Shown: positions 8,157 to 17,297, counted from the first letter of the stretch. The stretch is DNA of 64,000 nt from Chitinophaga deserti (GCF_003149455.1 NZ_QFFK01000002.1:682001-746000); one strand, 5' to 3'. Program-made: numbers and translations. Notes: generated from the sequence alone by a model not told the origin.

Positions 8157-9019
8157 TTCCGGTTAACGAGGTATACCCCGCTCATAATCACGCCCAGGCA
8201 TACCACCTGCCAGATGTTTACAGATTCTCCTGCTAACAGCCCCCAGCCAATAGCCACCACCGGCAAACCATAGGTAACCATGCTGGCGAAAATAGCTCCG
8301 GCAGAGCGGATCAGCTGGTAAAAGAGGAGAGAAGCAATACCTGTTCCTATAAGGCCAAGGGTGCAACTGGCTGCGAGGCTCATCCAGGGCTGCTCCGTCT
8401 CCCGGAATGTAGTGCCGAAATTGCTCAGCAGCAGCACCGGCAGGGCAAAGAGCCCCATAAAGAATAGGGAGATTGATACCAGCTGAAGGCTCTGAAACTC
8501 CTTCAGGTAATGATGCACCAATGCAATATTAAGCCCGTAACAGGCAGTAGCCAGGATCACCAGGAAGCCGTAATACCAATAAGCATTCGCACCCACCCCT
8601 TTTACCAGGAATAACAAAATTACCCCGGCAAAACCGATCATCAGTCCCATTACCTGCCGCTTCAGAACGGGGGCGCTAAACAGCGCCAGACTGAATATAA
8701 GCGCGAACACCGGAGTGAAGGAATTGAGCATACCAGCCAGCGAACTGTCTATCCGGGTTTCGGCTATACAGAACAAATAAGCCGGAATTCCGTTACCTAA
8801 TAAACCGGACAGAATTATTACAGGTATTTTGGAGGTGGGGGTTTGCCGGATAAACTTTAAAAAGAAGGGCAGCAGCGCCAGTCCTGCGGAGATCAGCCGG
8901 ATGCTCGCCACCTGGTAGGGGGAAAAAGAAGTAAGTCCCAGTTTCATGAGGATAAACGAACTGCCCCATGTGAGAGACAGGAGCAGGAAAATCCCCCAGT
9001 TCATTAGACGTTGGTTCAT
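8153..9019 (-). CDS. EamA/DMT-family transporter
   Basis: 288 aa with ten hydrophobic helices arranged as two five-helix EamA repeats (starting near LTWGSSFILMKLGL and again near YYGFLVILATACYGLN). It is an inner-membrane exporter of small metabolites of unknown identity. I chose the ATG at 9019 (MNQRLMNWGIFLLLS), which starts just before the first helix; an upstream start at 9091 would add a non-family leader overlapping the divergent PPK2 gene. Ends inside the frr terminator region. Confidence 0.9.
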   Translation of the reverse strand: MNQRLMNWGIFLLLSLTWGSSFILMKLGLTSFSPYQVASIRLISAGLALLPFFLKFIRQTPTSKIPVIILSGLLGNGIPAYLFCIAETRIDSSLAGMLNSFTPVFALIFSLALFSAPVLKRQVMGLMIGFAGVILLFLVKGVGANAYWYYGFLVILATACYGLNIALVHHYLKEFQSLQLVSISLFFMGLFALPVLLLSNFGTTFRETEQPWMSLAASCTLGLIGTGIASLLFYQLIRSAGAIFASMVTYGLPVVAIGWGLLAGESVNIWQVVCLGVIMSGVYLVNRK

Positions 9020-9084
9020 AGTGAGGCAAAGGTACCGATTCCGATTTTTGCCAATGTTAAAGTATATTAAGAAAAATTCAACAT

Positions 9085-9858
9085 ATGCCATCGATCCGTC
9101 TTGCCGACATCCCGACTACCGCTCCTAAAAAGTTAGATAAGGAGCAAACGAAGGAAGAGATGATCCTCATCCTCAAAGAACTCGACGAATTACAGAACCT
9201 GCTGTATGCCGAGCACAAGCATAGTTTACTCGTTGTACTGCAGGGGATGGATGCCAGCGGGAAAGATGGTGTGATCCGTGATGTATTCGGAACCATGAAC
9301 CCTATGGGGGTGCTTGTGCAGCCATTCAAAGCCCCTACTGCCCAGGAGGCCGATCATGATTTCCTGTGGCGTATTCACCAGCATGCCCCGGCCAAAGGGA
9401 TGATCCAGGTATTTAACCGGTCTCATTACGAAGATGTGCTGGTGCAGCGGGTGCATAAATGGGTGGATGAAGATGTGATCACAAAGCGTTTCTCCGCTAT
9501 TAACGATTTCGAGAAACTATTGCGCGACCACAACAGCACGCATATTCTCAAATTCTACCTCCATGTATCGCCCGAGGCGCAATGGAGCCGGCTGGAGGAA
9601 CGTACGCAGGACCCGCGTAAAATGTGGAAGTATAATGAGAAGGATTTTGCTGAAGCGAAACTTCATAAAAAGTACCAGAAGGCATATGATGATGTATTCA
9701 GGCATTGCAGCAAAATTCCATGGATCATTGTACCCGCAGATCATAACTGGTACAAAGAATACCTGATTGCAAAAACGGTGAGGGATACACTGAAATCGCT
9801 GAAAATGAAGTTCCCCCGGTTACCGAAAAACAAAAATAATCAGGATGTCAAACCATAA
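9085..9858 (+). CDS. Polyphosphate kinase 2 family protein
   Basis: 257 aa. PPK2 enzymes transfer phosphate between polyphosphate and nucleotides. Walker A GMDASGKDG at about 54-62, FNRSHYEDVL after it, and the lid region LEERTQDPRKMWKYNEKD are all characteristic. Length matches the short one-domain PPK2 clade that phosphorylates NDPs or NMPs; direction and nucleotide preference cannot be decided by eye. Divergent from the EamA gene with a 65-base gap; mscL follows. Confidence 0.92.
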   Translation: MPSIRLADIPTTAPKKLDKEQTKEEMILILKELDELQNLLYAEHKHSLLVVLQGMDASGKDGVIRDVFGTMNPMGVLVQPFKAPTAQEADHDFLWRIHQHAPAKGMIQVFNRSHYEDVLVQRVHKWVDEDVITKRFSAINDFEKLLRDHNSTHILKFYLHVSPEAQWSRLEERTQDPRKMWKYNEKDFAEAKLHKKYQKAYDDVFRHCSKIPWIIVPADHNWYKEYLIAKTVRDTLKSLKMKFPRLPKNKNNQDVKP

Positions 9859-9913
9859 TTCTGTAAAATTGCACTGTATTTCAATCCTTTTCTAACCTTC
9901 AAAACCTTTGCGT

Positions 9914-10288
9914 ATGTCTTTTTTCGGTGAGTTTAAAGCCTTTGCCATGAAGGGGAATGTGATCGATCTGGCTGTGGGTGTTGTTATCGGCGCTGCTTTC
10001 GGTAAGATCGTGAATTCCCTGGTGGAATCGATAATCATGCCGGTTGTTGGTATCCTTATTGGCAAAGTAGATTTCAAAAGCCTCATGGCTAAAGTGGGAG
10101 ATGCGGAAATTAAGTATGGATTGTTCATCCAGGCTACAGTAGAATTTATTATAGTCGCATTTGCCATTTTCCTCGTGGTTCGCACAATCAACCGATTCAA
10201 GAAAGAAGAACCAGCCCCTGCTGCACCTGCACTTACTACCTCGGAGCAACTCCTGGTGGAGATCCGCGACGAGCTCAAAAAACAATAA
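9914..10288 (+). CDS. mscL: Large-conductance mechanosensitive channel
   Basis: 124 aa. A homopentameric inner-membrane channel that opens under membrane tension to release solutes in osmotic downshock. [33 protein letters not shown] is split over the amphipathic N-helix and TM1; TM2 follows near [14 protein letters not shown], and the C-terminal bundle helix is [16 protein letters not shown] 9914 is chosen over an in-frame TTG at 9908. The periplasmic loop is short. Confidence 0.96.
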   Translation: MSFFGEFKAFAMKGNVIDLAVGVVIGAAFGKIVNSLVESIIMPVVGILIGKVDFKSLMAKVGDAEIKYGLFIQATVEFIIVAFAIFLVVRTINRFKKEEPAPAAPALTTSEQLLVEIRDELKKQ

Positions 10289-10305
10289 CTTATCGATCTG
10301 ATATG

Positions 10306-10340
10306 AACGGTTGGCCGGATTACTTCTGGTCAACCGTTTG
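10306..10340 (+). terminator. Hairpin after mscL
   Basis: AACGGTTG (10306-10313) pairs with CAACCGTT (10331-10338), extended by an imperfect inner stem. Only a weak T-run follows, so termination may be partial. Confidence 0.45.
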
Positions 10341-10367
10341 CAATAATTGTATTCAACCGACTGTAAC

Positions 10368-11315
10368 ATGAAGCATCTTTCCTGTATCCTCCTCCTGGCG
10401 CTTTTTGCTTTTGCTGGCACAACCCGGGCGCAGGACCAAACATTTAAAAAACTGCGGGAAGAATCCGCGAAAGGGATCAAGAACACTGAAAAGGATACCA
10501 CCGGCCGGCTCTGGCGTAAGGGGGGCTCTTTCGGAGTCAATTTCAATCAGGGATCACTCTCTAACTGGGCAGCCGGGGGCGATAAACTTTCGCTTTCCCT
10601 CCTTGGCACACTGAACGTATTTGCGAACTATAAGAAAGGCCGTCATTCCTGGGATAACAACCTCGATCTGGCTTATGGATATGTAAACACTACCAGCCTT
10701 GGCACCCGTAAAAGCGACGACCGTATCGACCTCACTTCAAAATATGGGTATGATATTGGCCGGAACTGGTACCTGAGTGGCCTTTTCAACCTCCGGACCC
10801 AGTTTACGGATGGTTATATTTACCCGACAGACTCTACCCGCGAATTCACTTCTACCTTCTTCGCACCGGCGTATATTGTTCTTTCCCCCGGTTTAGACTG
10901 GATGCCCAATAAGGAGTTTTCCTTATTTATGTCGCCTTTTACCGGCAGATGGATAGTAGTTCGCGATGAATACCTTTCCAGCAGAGGGGCTTATGGCGTT
11001 GATACAGGTAAACACGTAAAAAGCGAGTTTGGCGCCTACGTAACCGTTAACTGGAACAAGGAAATCGCCAAAAACATCACTTACAAGACCAAACTGGAGC
11101 TGTTTTCCAACTACAAGGAAAGGCCACAGAACATAGACATGTTCTGGACGAACATTATATCACTGAAAGTCAATAAGTTAATTAGCGCCAATATTTCGTG
11201 GGACATGATCTATGATGATGATGTGCGCGTATTCGAGAACAAGGAAACAGGCATTATGGGCCCACGGCTGCAGATTAAGCAGGTATTGGGCGTAGGGCTC
11301 ACAGCCAAGTTCTGA
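10368..11315 (+). CDS. DUF3078 family outer-membrane protein
   Basis: 315 aa from ATG 10368 (MKHLSCILLLALFAFAGTTRAQ: signal peptide with cleavage after about residue 22). After a short linker rich in Lys/Thr the DUF3078 signature appears: GGSFGVNFNQGSLSNWAAGGD. The rest alternates aromatic/hydrophobic with polar residues, as in a beta-barrel, and ends with Phe (VGLTAKF), a typical barrel C-terminus. The family is Bacteroidota-specific, with no defined function. A strong terminator follows. Confidence 0.88.
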   Translation: MKHLSCILLLALFAFAGTTRAQDQTFKKLREESAKGIKNTEKDTTGRLWRKGGSFGVNFNQGSLSNWAAGGDKLSLSLLGTLNVFANYKKGRHSWDNNLDLAYGYVNTTSLGTRKSDDRIDLTSKYGYDIGRNWYLSGLFNLRTQFTDGYIYPTDSTREFTSTFFAPAYIVLSPGLDWMPNKEFSLFMSPFTGRWIVVRDEYLSSRGAYGVDTGKHVKSEFGAYVTVNWNKEIAKNITYKTKLELFSNYKERPQNIDMFWTNIISLKVNKLISANISWDMIYDDDVRVFENKETGIMGPRLQIKQVLGVGLTAKF

Positions 11316-11341
11316 TCTCCCGGAATTTTGTTATTTTTGAT

Positions 11342-11372
11342 AAACCTGTCGGCGCCTGCCGGCAGGTTTTAT
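11342..11372 (+). terminator. Terminator between the DUF3078 gene and scpA
   Basis: AAACCTGTCGGC (11342-11353), loop GCCT, GCCGGCAGGTTT (11358-11369), then TATTG. It sits only 10 bases before the scpA ATG. A TATTTTTG at 11332-11339 resembles a -7 element, so scpA's own transcript might begin at or within this hairpin. Confidence 0.75.
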
Positions 11373-11381
11373 TGTTTTATT

Positions 11382-12170
11382 ATGAGTGAACAGGACATTT
11401 ACAAAATCAGTCTCCCGCAGTTCGAAGGCCCTTTCGATCTCCTGCTGTTCTTTATCGAGCGCGACGAGCTGGATATCTACAATATTCCCATCACTACCCT
11501 GACGAATGATTTTCTCCATTACATCCACCAGATGGAGCATCTCAATATCGAACTGGCCAGTGAGTTTATACTTTTCATTTCCACACTTATGCGCATCAAG
11601 GCTAAAATGCTTTTGCCGCGTAAGGAGCTGGATGAGGCTGGTAACGAGATCGATCCCCGTCAGGAGCTCGTGGATAAAATTCTGGAATACAAACGCTATA
11701 AAATAGCCGCCATAGAGATGGCTGAAATGGAAGCCGACAGAATGCTGGCCATGAAGCGGGGCAACATTCAGAAAGAGCTGGCTGAGATCGGGGAACTGAC
11801 AAGTGAAGGCTCTGAAGTGCAGACGCTCACGCTCTTTAAGCTGACTAAAACCTTCGAGAAGGTTATGCAGCGCGTAAAAGAACGTTCCAATAAGCCACAG
11901 CACGTTGTGTACAAATATGATTACACGATGGAAGGCAGCCGCGAATATATGCTGGACCTTGCCCGTGCAGAAAAAACAATCGCTTTCGAAAAGATATTCG
12001 ACCATTGTAAAGACCGCGTTCACGCCATCTTTCTGTTCCTTGGCATGCTGGAACTCGTGCAGGCCAAGTATCTCAGCATCATGGTAGGGGAAGGACGGAA
12101 TAATTTTATCATTGACTTTGTGGATCCTGCCGACAGGCCCGAAGAAACAACGGTGGTTTTTGAAGACTAG
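11382..12170 (+). CDS. scpA: Segregation and condensation protein A (kleisin)
   Basis: 262 aa. ScpA bridges SMC heads and recruits ScpB in the bacterial condensin complex. The N-terminal YKISLPQFEGPFDLLLFFIERDELDIYNIPI is the family signature (shown here in part: FEGPFDLLLFFI). The middle has IKAKMLLPRKE and the C-terminus a winged-helix-like HAIFLFLGMLELVQAKYL. The ATG at 11382 follows the terminator hairpin; an earlier in-frame start at 11328 would read through that hairpin and is rejected. No scpB is adjacent. The following AraC-type gene begins within or just after its stop. Confidence 0.94.
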   Translation: MSEQDIYKISLPQFEGPFDLLLFFIERDELDIYNIPITTLTNDFLHYIHQMEHLNIELASEFILFISTLMRIKAKMLLPRKELDEAGNEIDPRQELVDKILEYKRYKIAAIEMAEMEADRMLAMKRGNIQKELAEIGELTSEGSEVQTLTLFKLTKTFEKVMQRVKERSNKPQHVVYKYDYTMEGSREYMLDLARAEKTIAFEKIFDHCKDRVHAIFLFLGMLELVQAKYLSIMVGEGRNNFIIDFVDPADRPEETTVVFED

Positions 12171-12175
12171 TGAAT

Positions 12176-13078
12176 ATGGCAAGTAAGAAAGAACATATCG
12201 AAGTAGTGCCGCTGGCAGAATACGCACATGTGGCAGACGATGCCAATGAATTCAGCGTATCTACACTCTGCAGTTTGGGACCCGTGTTTTTCGAACACCA
12301 GGAAGCCCCTCACCGCCACGATTTCTATACCATATACTGGATCAAGAAAGGAGAACTTACCCATACCATTGATACCGTAACCCATGTGGTAAAACCGAAC
12401 ACCCTGTTCTTCCTCGCACCCGGACAGGTGCATCAGCTCAAATCTTCAGAGAAAATAGACGGTTATATGATCGCGTTCCATAATTGCATGATGTGCCCCG
12501 CAGGCTCGTCTGATATGGACCCGATCAAAAATGGCCTTTTCGTTAACGACGCATTCAGTTCCGTTATCCCTATCACCGATCCCGAAGTGGAAAGGGAAAT
12601 AGACTGGATGGTGAACAGGATGATGGAAGAAGTAAATGCCCAGCGCCCCAACTACGCTTCCGCATTCCGTAACCTGCTGCAATATTTCCTTATCATTGCC
12701 AGCCGTCATGCGCCCAAGCCTGTCTCCCTTACGCCGGAATACCAGTCGAAGCATAACAGCGCCTTATTCATGACCTTTAAAGGCCTGATTGAGCAGCGGT
12801 ATATGGAACTGAAGAATGTAAGCGACTATGCCGCACAGCTTCATATAAAACCCGTTTTGCTGAATGAAATCAGCAAACAGCTGTCGGGCATCACCGCCGG
12901 TGAGCATATCCGCAACCGCGTGATCCTGGAAGCACAACGCTACCTGTTTAATACCGACCTCACTGCAAAAGAGATCGCTTATAAGCTGGGTTTCGAAGAT
13001 CCCCACTATTTCTCCCGCTTTTTCAAGAAATACACCAACCAAACTCCGTCAGAATTCAAGGAACTTGCAAAAGCATAG
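12176..13078 (+). CDS. AraC-family transcriptional regulator
   Basis: 300 aa from ATG 12176; a GTG at 12170 would overlap the scpA stop by one base. Residues about 30-120 form a cupin-like ligand-binding domain (HRHDFYTIYWIKKGEL, LFFLAPGQVHQL). Residues about 200-300 carry two helix-turn-helix motifs; the second is the classic stretch containing IAYKLGFEDPHYFSRFFKKY. The ligand is unknown. It precedes the pirin-YceI-nitroreductase group, and regulation of that group is a reasonable guess from position only. Confidence 0.92.
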   Translation: MASKKEHIEVVPLAEYAHVADDANEFSVSTLCSLGPVFFEHQEAPHRHDFYTIYWIKKGELTHTIDTVTHVVKPNTLFFLAPGQVHQLKSSEKIDGYMIAFHNCMMCPAGSSDMDPIKNGLFVNDAFSSVIPITDPEVEREIDWMVNRMMEEVNAQRPNYASAFRNLLQYFLIIASRHAPKPVSLTPEYQSKHNSALFMTFKGLIEQRYMELKNVSDYAAQLHIKPVLLNEISKQLSGITAGEHIRNRVILEAQRYLFNTDLTAKEIAYKLGFEDPHYFSRFFKKYTNQTPSEFKELAKA

Positions 13079-13181
13079 TTTTCCTGAACTAATCAGCTGA
13101 AATTCAGGAATATAGTTGCCGGTAGGAAAAAAGTACACCGATAACATCATTCTATCCATTTCGTATAGATGTTGTAACGCT

Positions 13182-13208
13182 TAATTTTGTGTTGTCTTTA
13201 AAAGGAGG
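13182..13208 (+). promoter_or_regulatory. Candidate -7 element and strong ribosome-binding site of the pirin gene
   Basis: TAATTTTG (13182-13189) fits TAnnTTTG. AAAAGGAGG at 13200-13208 is one of the few near-perfect Shine-Dalgarno sites in the window, five bases before ATG 13214. Confidence 0.5.
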
Positions 13209-13213
13209 CAAAT

Positions 13214-14092
13214 ATGACAACCACCACAAAGCAAGTAGCACACATTTACGAAGGCGCACAACCTCATATGGTAGGCGACGGATTCAGGGTTCAAAACCTG
13301 TTCCCCAACGGTAACCGTATGATTGGTAAGCAGTTGAGCCCGTTTTTCCTGTTGGATTATGCGGCCCCTCACTACTTCAGCCCTTCGGAAACACCCCGCG
13401 GAGTGGAAGAACACCCGCACAGGGGCTTCGAAACAGTCACGATCGCATATCAGGGTTCACTGGAGCACCGGGATTCCGGAGGTAACAGTGGTAAGATCGG
13501 CCCTGGCGATGTACAATGGATGACCGCCGGTTCAGGCCTGGTGCACGAAGAGAAGCACGCACATGATTTCACACTGAACGGAGGTACATTAGAAATGGCC
13601 CAGCTATGGGTAAACCTGCCTAAAGCGCATAAAATGGATGCGCCCCGTTACCAGGAAATCCTCAACACGAACATCCCGGTAATCGACCTTGGTAATGGCA
13701 GCTATGCCCGTATCATAGCCGGTGAATTCGATGGACAAAAAGGAGCGGCAAAAACTTTTACGCCTGTCAACTTGTTCGATATAAGGCTCACCGCCGGAAC
13801 AGAAACTACCCTCCGCCTGCCAGATGGCTATAACACCGGAATCGTAGTACTGAAAGGAGAAATATCCATTAACGGTACGCATAATGCAAAAGGAGTAGAG
13901 ATCGCAGTATTTGAACAGAAAGGAGAAGTGATCACGGTGAAAGCCACTACAGACGCAACTTTGCTGGTACTCAACGGAGAACCGATCCAGGAGTCCATCT
14001 TTGCTTACGGTCCGTTTGTGATGAACACCAAAGAAGAAATCATACAGGCTATAGACGATTATAATAACGGTAAAATGGGCCGGCTGAACTAA
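13214..14092 (+). CDS. Pirin family protein
   Basis: 292 aa bicupin. The N-terminal cupin has EHPHRGFETVTIAYQG and MTAGSGLVHEEK, which supply the metal-binding His and Glu residues of pirins. The C-terminal cupin (about 180-280) is less conserved, as in the family. Pirins are Fe-binding cytosolic proteins; some have quercetin 2,3-dioxygenase activity and some act as redox sensors. A strong ribosome-binding site suggests high expression. YceI and nitroreductase genes follow on the same strand with short gaps. Confidence 0.93.
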   Translation: MTTTTKQVAHIYEGAQPHMVGDGFRVQNLFPNGNRMIGKQLSPFFLLDYAAPHYFSPSETPRGVEEHPHRGFETVTIAYQGSLEHRDSGGNSGKIGPGDVQWMTAGSGLVHEEKHAHDFTLNGGTLEMAQLWVNLPKAHKMDAPRYQEILNTNIPVIDLGNGSYARIIAGEFDGQKGAAKTFTPVNLFDIRLTAGTETTLRLPDGYNTGIVVLKGEISINGTHNAKGVEIAVFEQKGEVITVKATTDATLLVLNGEPIQESIFAYGPFVMNTKEEIIQAIDDYNNGKMGRLN

Positions 14093-14149
14093 CAACAACA
14101 TCTGAACCTGAACATTATCATTCATAACAACACAAAAAAAATTAACACA

Positions 14150-14677
14150 ATGGCAACCTGGAAAATTGACCCCGCGCACAGCGAAATCGAATTCAAAGTA
14201 AAACACCTCATGATCACCAATGTAACCGGGCACTTTGCTCAGTTCGATGCGACGGTGACGGCAGGTAAAGATGATTTCTCCGATGCAACCATCAGCTTCG
14301 ATGCCGATGTAAACAGCATCAGCACCAAGAATGCACAGCGCGATGAGCACCTGAAAAGCCCCGACTTCTTCGATGCTCCCAACCATCCCAAACTGACTTT
14401 TACATCTACAGGAGTAGAAAAGAAAGATGCCGATACATTCGTACTGAAAGGCGACCTTACCATCCGTGGTGTTACCAAACCGGTGGCTTTGAATGTTGAA
14501 TATTCCGGTGTTACGATTGACCCCTATGGCCAGACCAAAGCTGGTTTTGAGCTTACCGGGAAAATCAACCGGAAGGATTTTGGCCTGTCGTGGTCAGCCA
14601 CTACAGAAGCCGGCGGCCTCGTGGTAAGTGATGAAGTACGTTTGATTGCAGCAGTGCAGATCATTAAACAGGCATAA
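14150..14677 (+). CDS. YceI family lipid-binding-like protein
   Basis: 175 aa, a complete YceI domain: WKIDPAHSEIEFKVKHLMIT at the start, FDADVNSISTKNAQRDEHLKS, and the C-terminal INRKDFGLSW. YceI proteins form a lipocalin-like barrel that binds isoprenoid chains such as polyprenyl quinones. There is no signal peptide, so this copy is cytoplasmic, which fits the neighbouring pirin and nitroreductase in a quinone/redox context. Confidence 0.93.
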   Translation: MATWKIDPAHSEIEFKVKHLMITNVTGHFAQFDATVTAGKDDFSDATISFDADVNSISTKNAQRDEHLKSPDFFDAPNHPKLTFTSTGVEKKDADTFVLKGDLTIRGVTKPVALNVEYSGVTIDPYGQTKAGFELTGKINRKDFGLSWSATTEAGGLVVSDEVRLIAAVQIIKQA

Positions 14678-14702
14678 ACGAAAACATAAAAAAATACTGA
14701 CA

Positions 14703-15332
14703 ATGGATATTCTCGAGAAACTTAACTGGCGGTATGCCGTGAAGAAGTTTGATCCGGTGAAGAAATTGGAAGAAGCGCAGCTGTCAAGGGTACTGGAGGC
14801 TACCAGACTGTCAGCATCCAGCTATGGATTACAGCCTTATAAGATTATAGTGGTGAAAGATCCCGCAGTAAGGGAAGCGCTGAAGGCAGTATCCTGGAAC
14901 CAGCCACAGATAACAGACGCCTCGCATCTTGTAGTCTTTGCACGGTACGACGAGCTGAACAATGAGCATGTGGAAAAATACATTGGCCGCATTGCGGGTA
15001 CCCGTAATCTGGAAGCTAAGGACCTGGAAGGATTTGAAAATGTAATGAAGGGAACGGTGAATGGCCTCGATGAGAATGCCGCTGCTAACTGGACTTCCAA
15101 ACAGGCCTACCTGGCCCTTGGAACCCTGCTTACAGCGAGTGCGGTGGATGGGATAGACGCCTGCCCCATGGAAGGATTCGATGCTGCTGCTTACGACAGG
15201 ATTTTGGGACTGAAAGAAAAGAACCTGCGCACGGTAGTAGTAGCGGCGATTGGTTTCCGCGCAGCGGAAGACGGCATGCAGCATGCAAAGAAAGTGAGAA
15301 AACCCCTGGAAGATTTCGTGGAATTAGTGTGA
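14703..15332 (+). CDS. NAD(P)H-dependent nitroreductase family protein
   Basis: 209 aa from ATG 14703 (MDILEKLNWRYAVKKFDP). An FMN-dependent NfsB/FRase-like oxidoreductase of nitro compounds, quinones or flavins. Flavin-contacting segments are RYAVKKFDP, SASSYGLQPYKIIVV and the ACPMEGFD motif near residue 160. A start at 14646 would overlap the YceI stop and add a basic leader without family support. A terminator follows, so pirin-yceI-nitroreductase probably form one transcript. Confidence 0.93.
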   Translation: MDILEKLNWRYAVKKFDPVKKLEEAQLSRVLEATRLSASSYGLQPYKIIVVKDPAVREALKAVSWNQPQITDASHLVVFARYDELNNEHVEKYIGRIAGTRNLEAKDLEGFENVMKGTVNGLDENAAANWTSKQAYLALGTLLTASAVDGIDACPMEGFDAAAYDRILGLKEKNLRTVVVAAIGFRAAEDGMQHAKKVRKPLEDFVELV

Positions 15333-15359
15333 TAAACAGGTTGTCTGGGGTTTAAGGTA

Positions 15360-15390
15360 AACCGGGTGGAGCAATTCACCCGGTTTTTTT
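15360..15390 (+). terminator. Terminator after the nitroreductase gene
   Basis: AACCGGGTG (15360-15368), loop GAGCAATT, CACCCGGTT (15377-15385), followed by an uninterrupted T-run. Confidence 0.88.
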
Positions 15391-15449
15391 AATATGGATT
15401 CCTTAATTTTATTCTTCTATCGAAACATTTCACCCTAAATAGCTAATCA

Positions 15450-15860
15450 ATGAAAAGATCCGCATCCGCCAACTGGCAAGGCACCGGTAAAGAAGGTAAA
15501 GGCACCGTGTCTTCCGACTCAGGCGTTCTGAAAGATACCCAGTATTCCTTCAGCAGCCGTTTCGAATCCGGCATCGGTACTAACCCGGAAGAGCTGATCG
15601 CTGCTGCACATGCAGGCTGCTTCACCATGAAGCTCAGCTTCGTAATCTCTGGTGCAGGCCTCACCCCTGGTAATATCGACACCAAGGCTACCGTAACTTT
15701 CGAGAACGGTGCCATCCCCGGCATCCACCTGGATGTTACAGCAAGCGTTCCCGGTCTGGACGCTGCGAAGTTTGCAGAAATGGCGGAAGATGCGAAAGCA
15801 AACTGCCCTATCTCCAAACTCCTCAACACGAACATTACGATGGACGCAAAGCTCGTTTAA
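15450..15860 (+). CDS. OsmC/Ohr family peroxiredoxin-like protein
   Basis: 136 aa. OsmC-type thiol peroxidases reduce organic hydroperoxides with two Cys. Both are present: [11 protein letters not shown] in the middle and ANCPISKLL near the C-terminus. [19 protein letters not shown] is the OsmC signature segment. Flanked by terminators on both sides, so it is a single-gene transcript. Confidence 0.94.
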   Translation: MKRSASANWQGTGKEGKGTVSSDSGVLKDTQYSFSSRFESGIGTNPEELIAAAHAGCFTMKLSFVISGAGLTPGNIDTKATVTFENGAIPGIHLDVTASVPGLDAAKFAEMAEDAKANCPISKLLNTNITMDAKLV

Positions 15861-15882
15861 TCGTTTACGTTATTGACTTTAC

Positions 15883-15926
15883 AAAGCCGGGCAATGGTTG
15901 CAGAAACCACGCCCGGCTTTCTTTTT
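15883..15926 (+). terminator. Terminator after osmC-type gene
   Basis: AAAGCCGGGC (15883-15892) pairs with GCCCGGCTTT (15911-15920); an inner GGTT/AACC stem extends the cruciform, and a T-rich run follows. Confidence 0.85.
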
Positions 15927-16018
15927 ATAAAAATTGTCCACCTTTTGCGCCATCGTGTCCATTGCCCGGCGATGTGTTTTTTCGGACTTTTGTATAAAGA
16001 AAAAAGGAGATCAATATT

Positions 16019-16732
16019 ATGAAAACAACCATTCATCGTGCCGACAGCCGCGGCTTTGCTAATCATGGCTGGCTGCAGTCCAGCCACACTTTCAGCTTTG
16101 CCGGATACTACAATCCTGATCGCATTCACTTCGGTGCGCTCCGCGTACTGAACGATGATACGGTGAAGGGCGGCATGGGCTTTGGTGCGCATCCGCACGA
16201 CAATATGGAGATTGTGAGCATTCCGCTGAGCGGCGCTTTAGAACACCGCGATACCACGGGCCGCCACAAAATCATTAACCAGAACGATGTGCAAATCATG
16301 AGTGCGGGATCCGGCATAGAACACTCAGAGTTCAACGCCAGTAAAACCGATCCGGTGAAATTCCTCCAGATCTGGCTCTTCCCGAAGAAGCGCGACATTG
16401 CACCCCGCTACGATCAGCAGACCTTTGAACCGGCAGACCGCCATAACAGGCTGCAAACCGTGGTAGCTCCGGAAGGAAGTAACGAAGGCCTCCCTATCAA
16501 CCAGGACGCCTGGTTTTCGCTGGGGAACTTCGATAAAGGGCAATCCTTCAGCTACACACCTAAGAAAGCGGGCAATGGACTTTACCTCTTTGTGATCAGC
16601 GGAACCGTATCAGCAAGCGGAGAAAACCTCGGGCCGCGCGATGCAATAGCAGTTGAAGATTACAGCCAACTCGATGTTACAACATCCGAAGACGCAGCCC
16701 TGCTGCTGATGGACCTGCCCATGCTTGCATAG
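16019..16732 (+). CDS. Pirin family protein (YhhW-like)
   Basis: 237 aa. Shorter pirin of the E. coli YhhW type. Cupin motifs: FGAHPHDNMEIVSIPLSG and MSAGSGIEHSEFN; the opening TIHRADSRGFANHGWLQS is characteristic of this subfamily, whose members show quercetinase activity. An AAAAAAGGAGA ribosome-binding site lies just before the ATG. Second pirin within 3 kb, and only about a quarter alike by eye, so not a recent duplicate of the first. Confidence 0.93.
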   Translation: MKTTIHRADSRGFANHGWLQSSHTFSFAGYYNPDRIHFGALRVLNDDTVKGGMGFGAHPHDNMEIVSIPLSGALEHRDTTGRHKIINQNDVQIMSAGSGIEHSEFNASKTDPVKFLQIWLFPKKRDIAPRYDQQTFEPADRHNRLQTVVAPEGSNEGLPINQDAWFSLGNFDKGQSFSYTPKKAGNGLYLFVISGTVSASGENLGPRDAIAVEDYSQLDVTTSEDAALLLMDLPMLA

Positions 16733-16756
16733 CTGATACCCACATAAAATACACTG

Positions 16757-16784
16757 CCCGGTGGAAAAAATCCACCGGGTTTTT
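16757..16784 (+). terminator. Terminator after the second pirin gene
   Basis: CCCGGTGGA (16757-16765), A5 loop, TCCACCGGG (16771-16779), then TTTTT. Confidence 0.88.
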
Positions 16785-16907
16785 CATGCCCCGCAACCAA
16801 AATCGTCGTAAATTAGAAGTGAAGATCACCCGTTGATTGGCATATTGAAACGAAAGCCTGGCCGAATGATGAACACGTCGTCATCCTGTCACTTTAATCA
16901 ATATAAC

Positions 16908-17285
16908 ATGGAAGTACCAGCACAGTCCACCGACATCCAGGCACAGTTCTCCGCCTGGAAAGAAGAAGTAGATAATGTACGTTCCAGTTTACGTACCATG
17001 CGCGGAAAATTACAGGACATCGCCTCCTCACCGCAACCCAATTCTGAAAGATCCCTGGCGATAGAGCATTTTCAAAATCAGTTTATCCGGCAGCTGGAAG
17101 TAGCCGATGAAATGTACCACGACCTGAAGCAGTCTGCCAAGCATATGGGGCTCGGCAATCCGGCAATCATACATACAGACAGGCCTGTTGATGATTTAGG
17201 CAGCCTGCAGGACCGCATGCAAATTTTCCACAAACTTCATAATGAATTAGCCGGTGAATTTAACCGGTTTGAATCCTACGATTGA
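16908..17285 (+). CDS. Small hypothetical protein, helical
   Basis: 125 aa from ATG 16908 (MEVPAQSTDIQAQFSAWKEE); the open frame extends back to 16833 with an unlikely leader. I do not recognise a family. The sequence is almost entirely charged/amphipathic helix with heptad-like spacing (WKEEVDNVRSSLRTMRGKLQ; FIRQLEVADEMYHDLKQS), no signal peptide and no Cys. Coding is supported by composition and by its fit between a terminator and the convergent PAS gene 12 bases away. A cytosolic coiled-coil partner is possible. Confidence 0.65.
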   Translation: MEVPAQSTDIQAQFSAWKEEVDNVRSSLRTMRGKLQDIASSPQPNSERSLAIEHFQNQFIRQLEVADEMYHDLKQSAKHMGLGNPAIIHTDRPVDDLGSLQDRMQIFHKLHNELAGEFNRFESYD

Positions 17286-17297
17286 AACATCATCATA

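Noticed and set aside
17255-17290. T-loop-like sequence (GGTTTGAATCC) suggesting a tRNA
   Set aside because: It lies inside a coding sequence and no acceptor or anticodon stems can be built around it.
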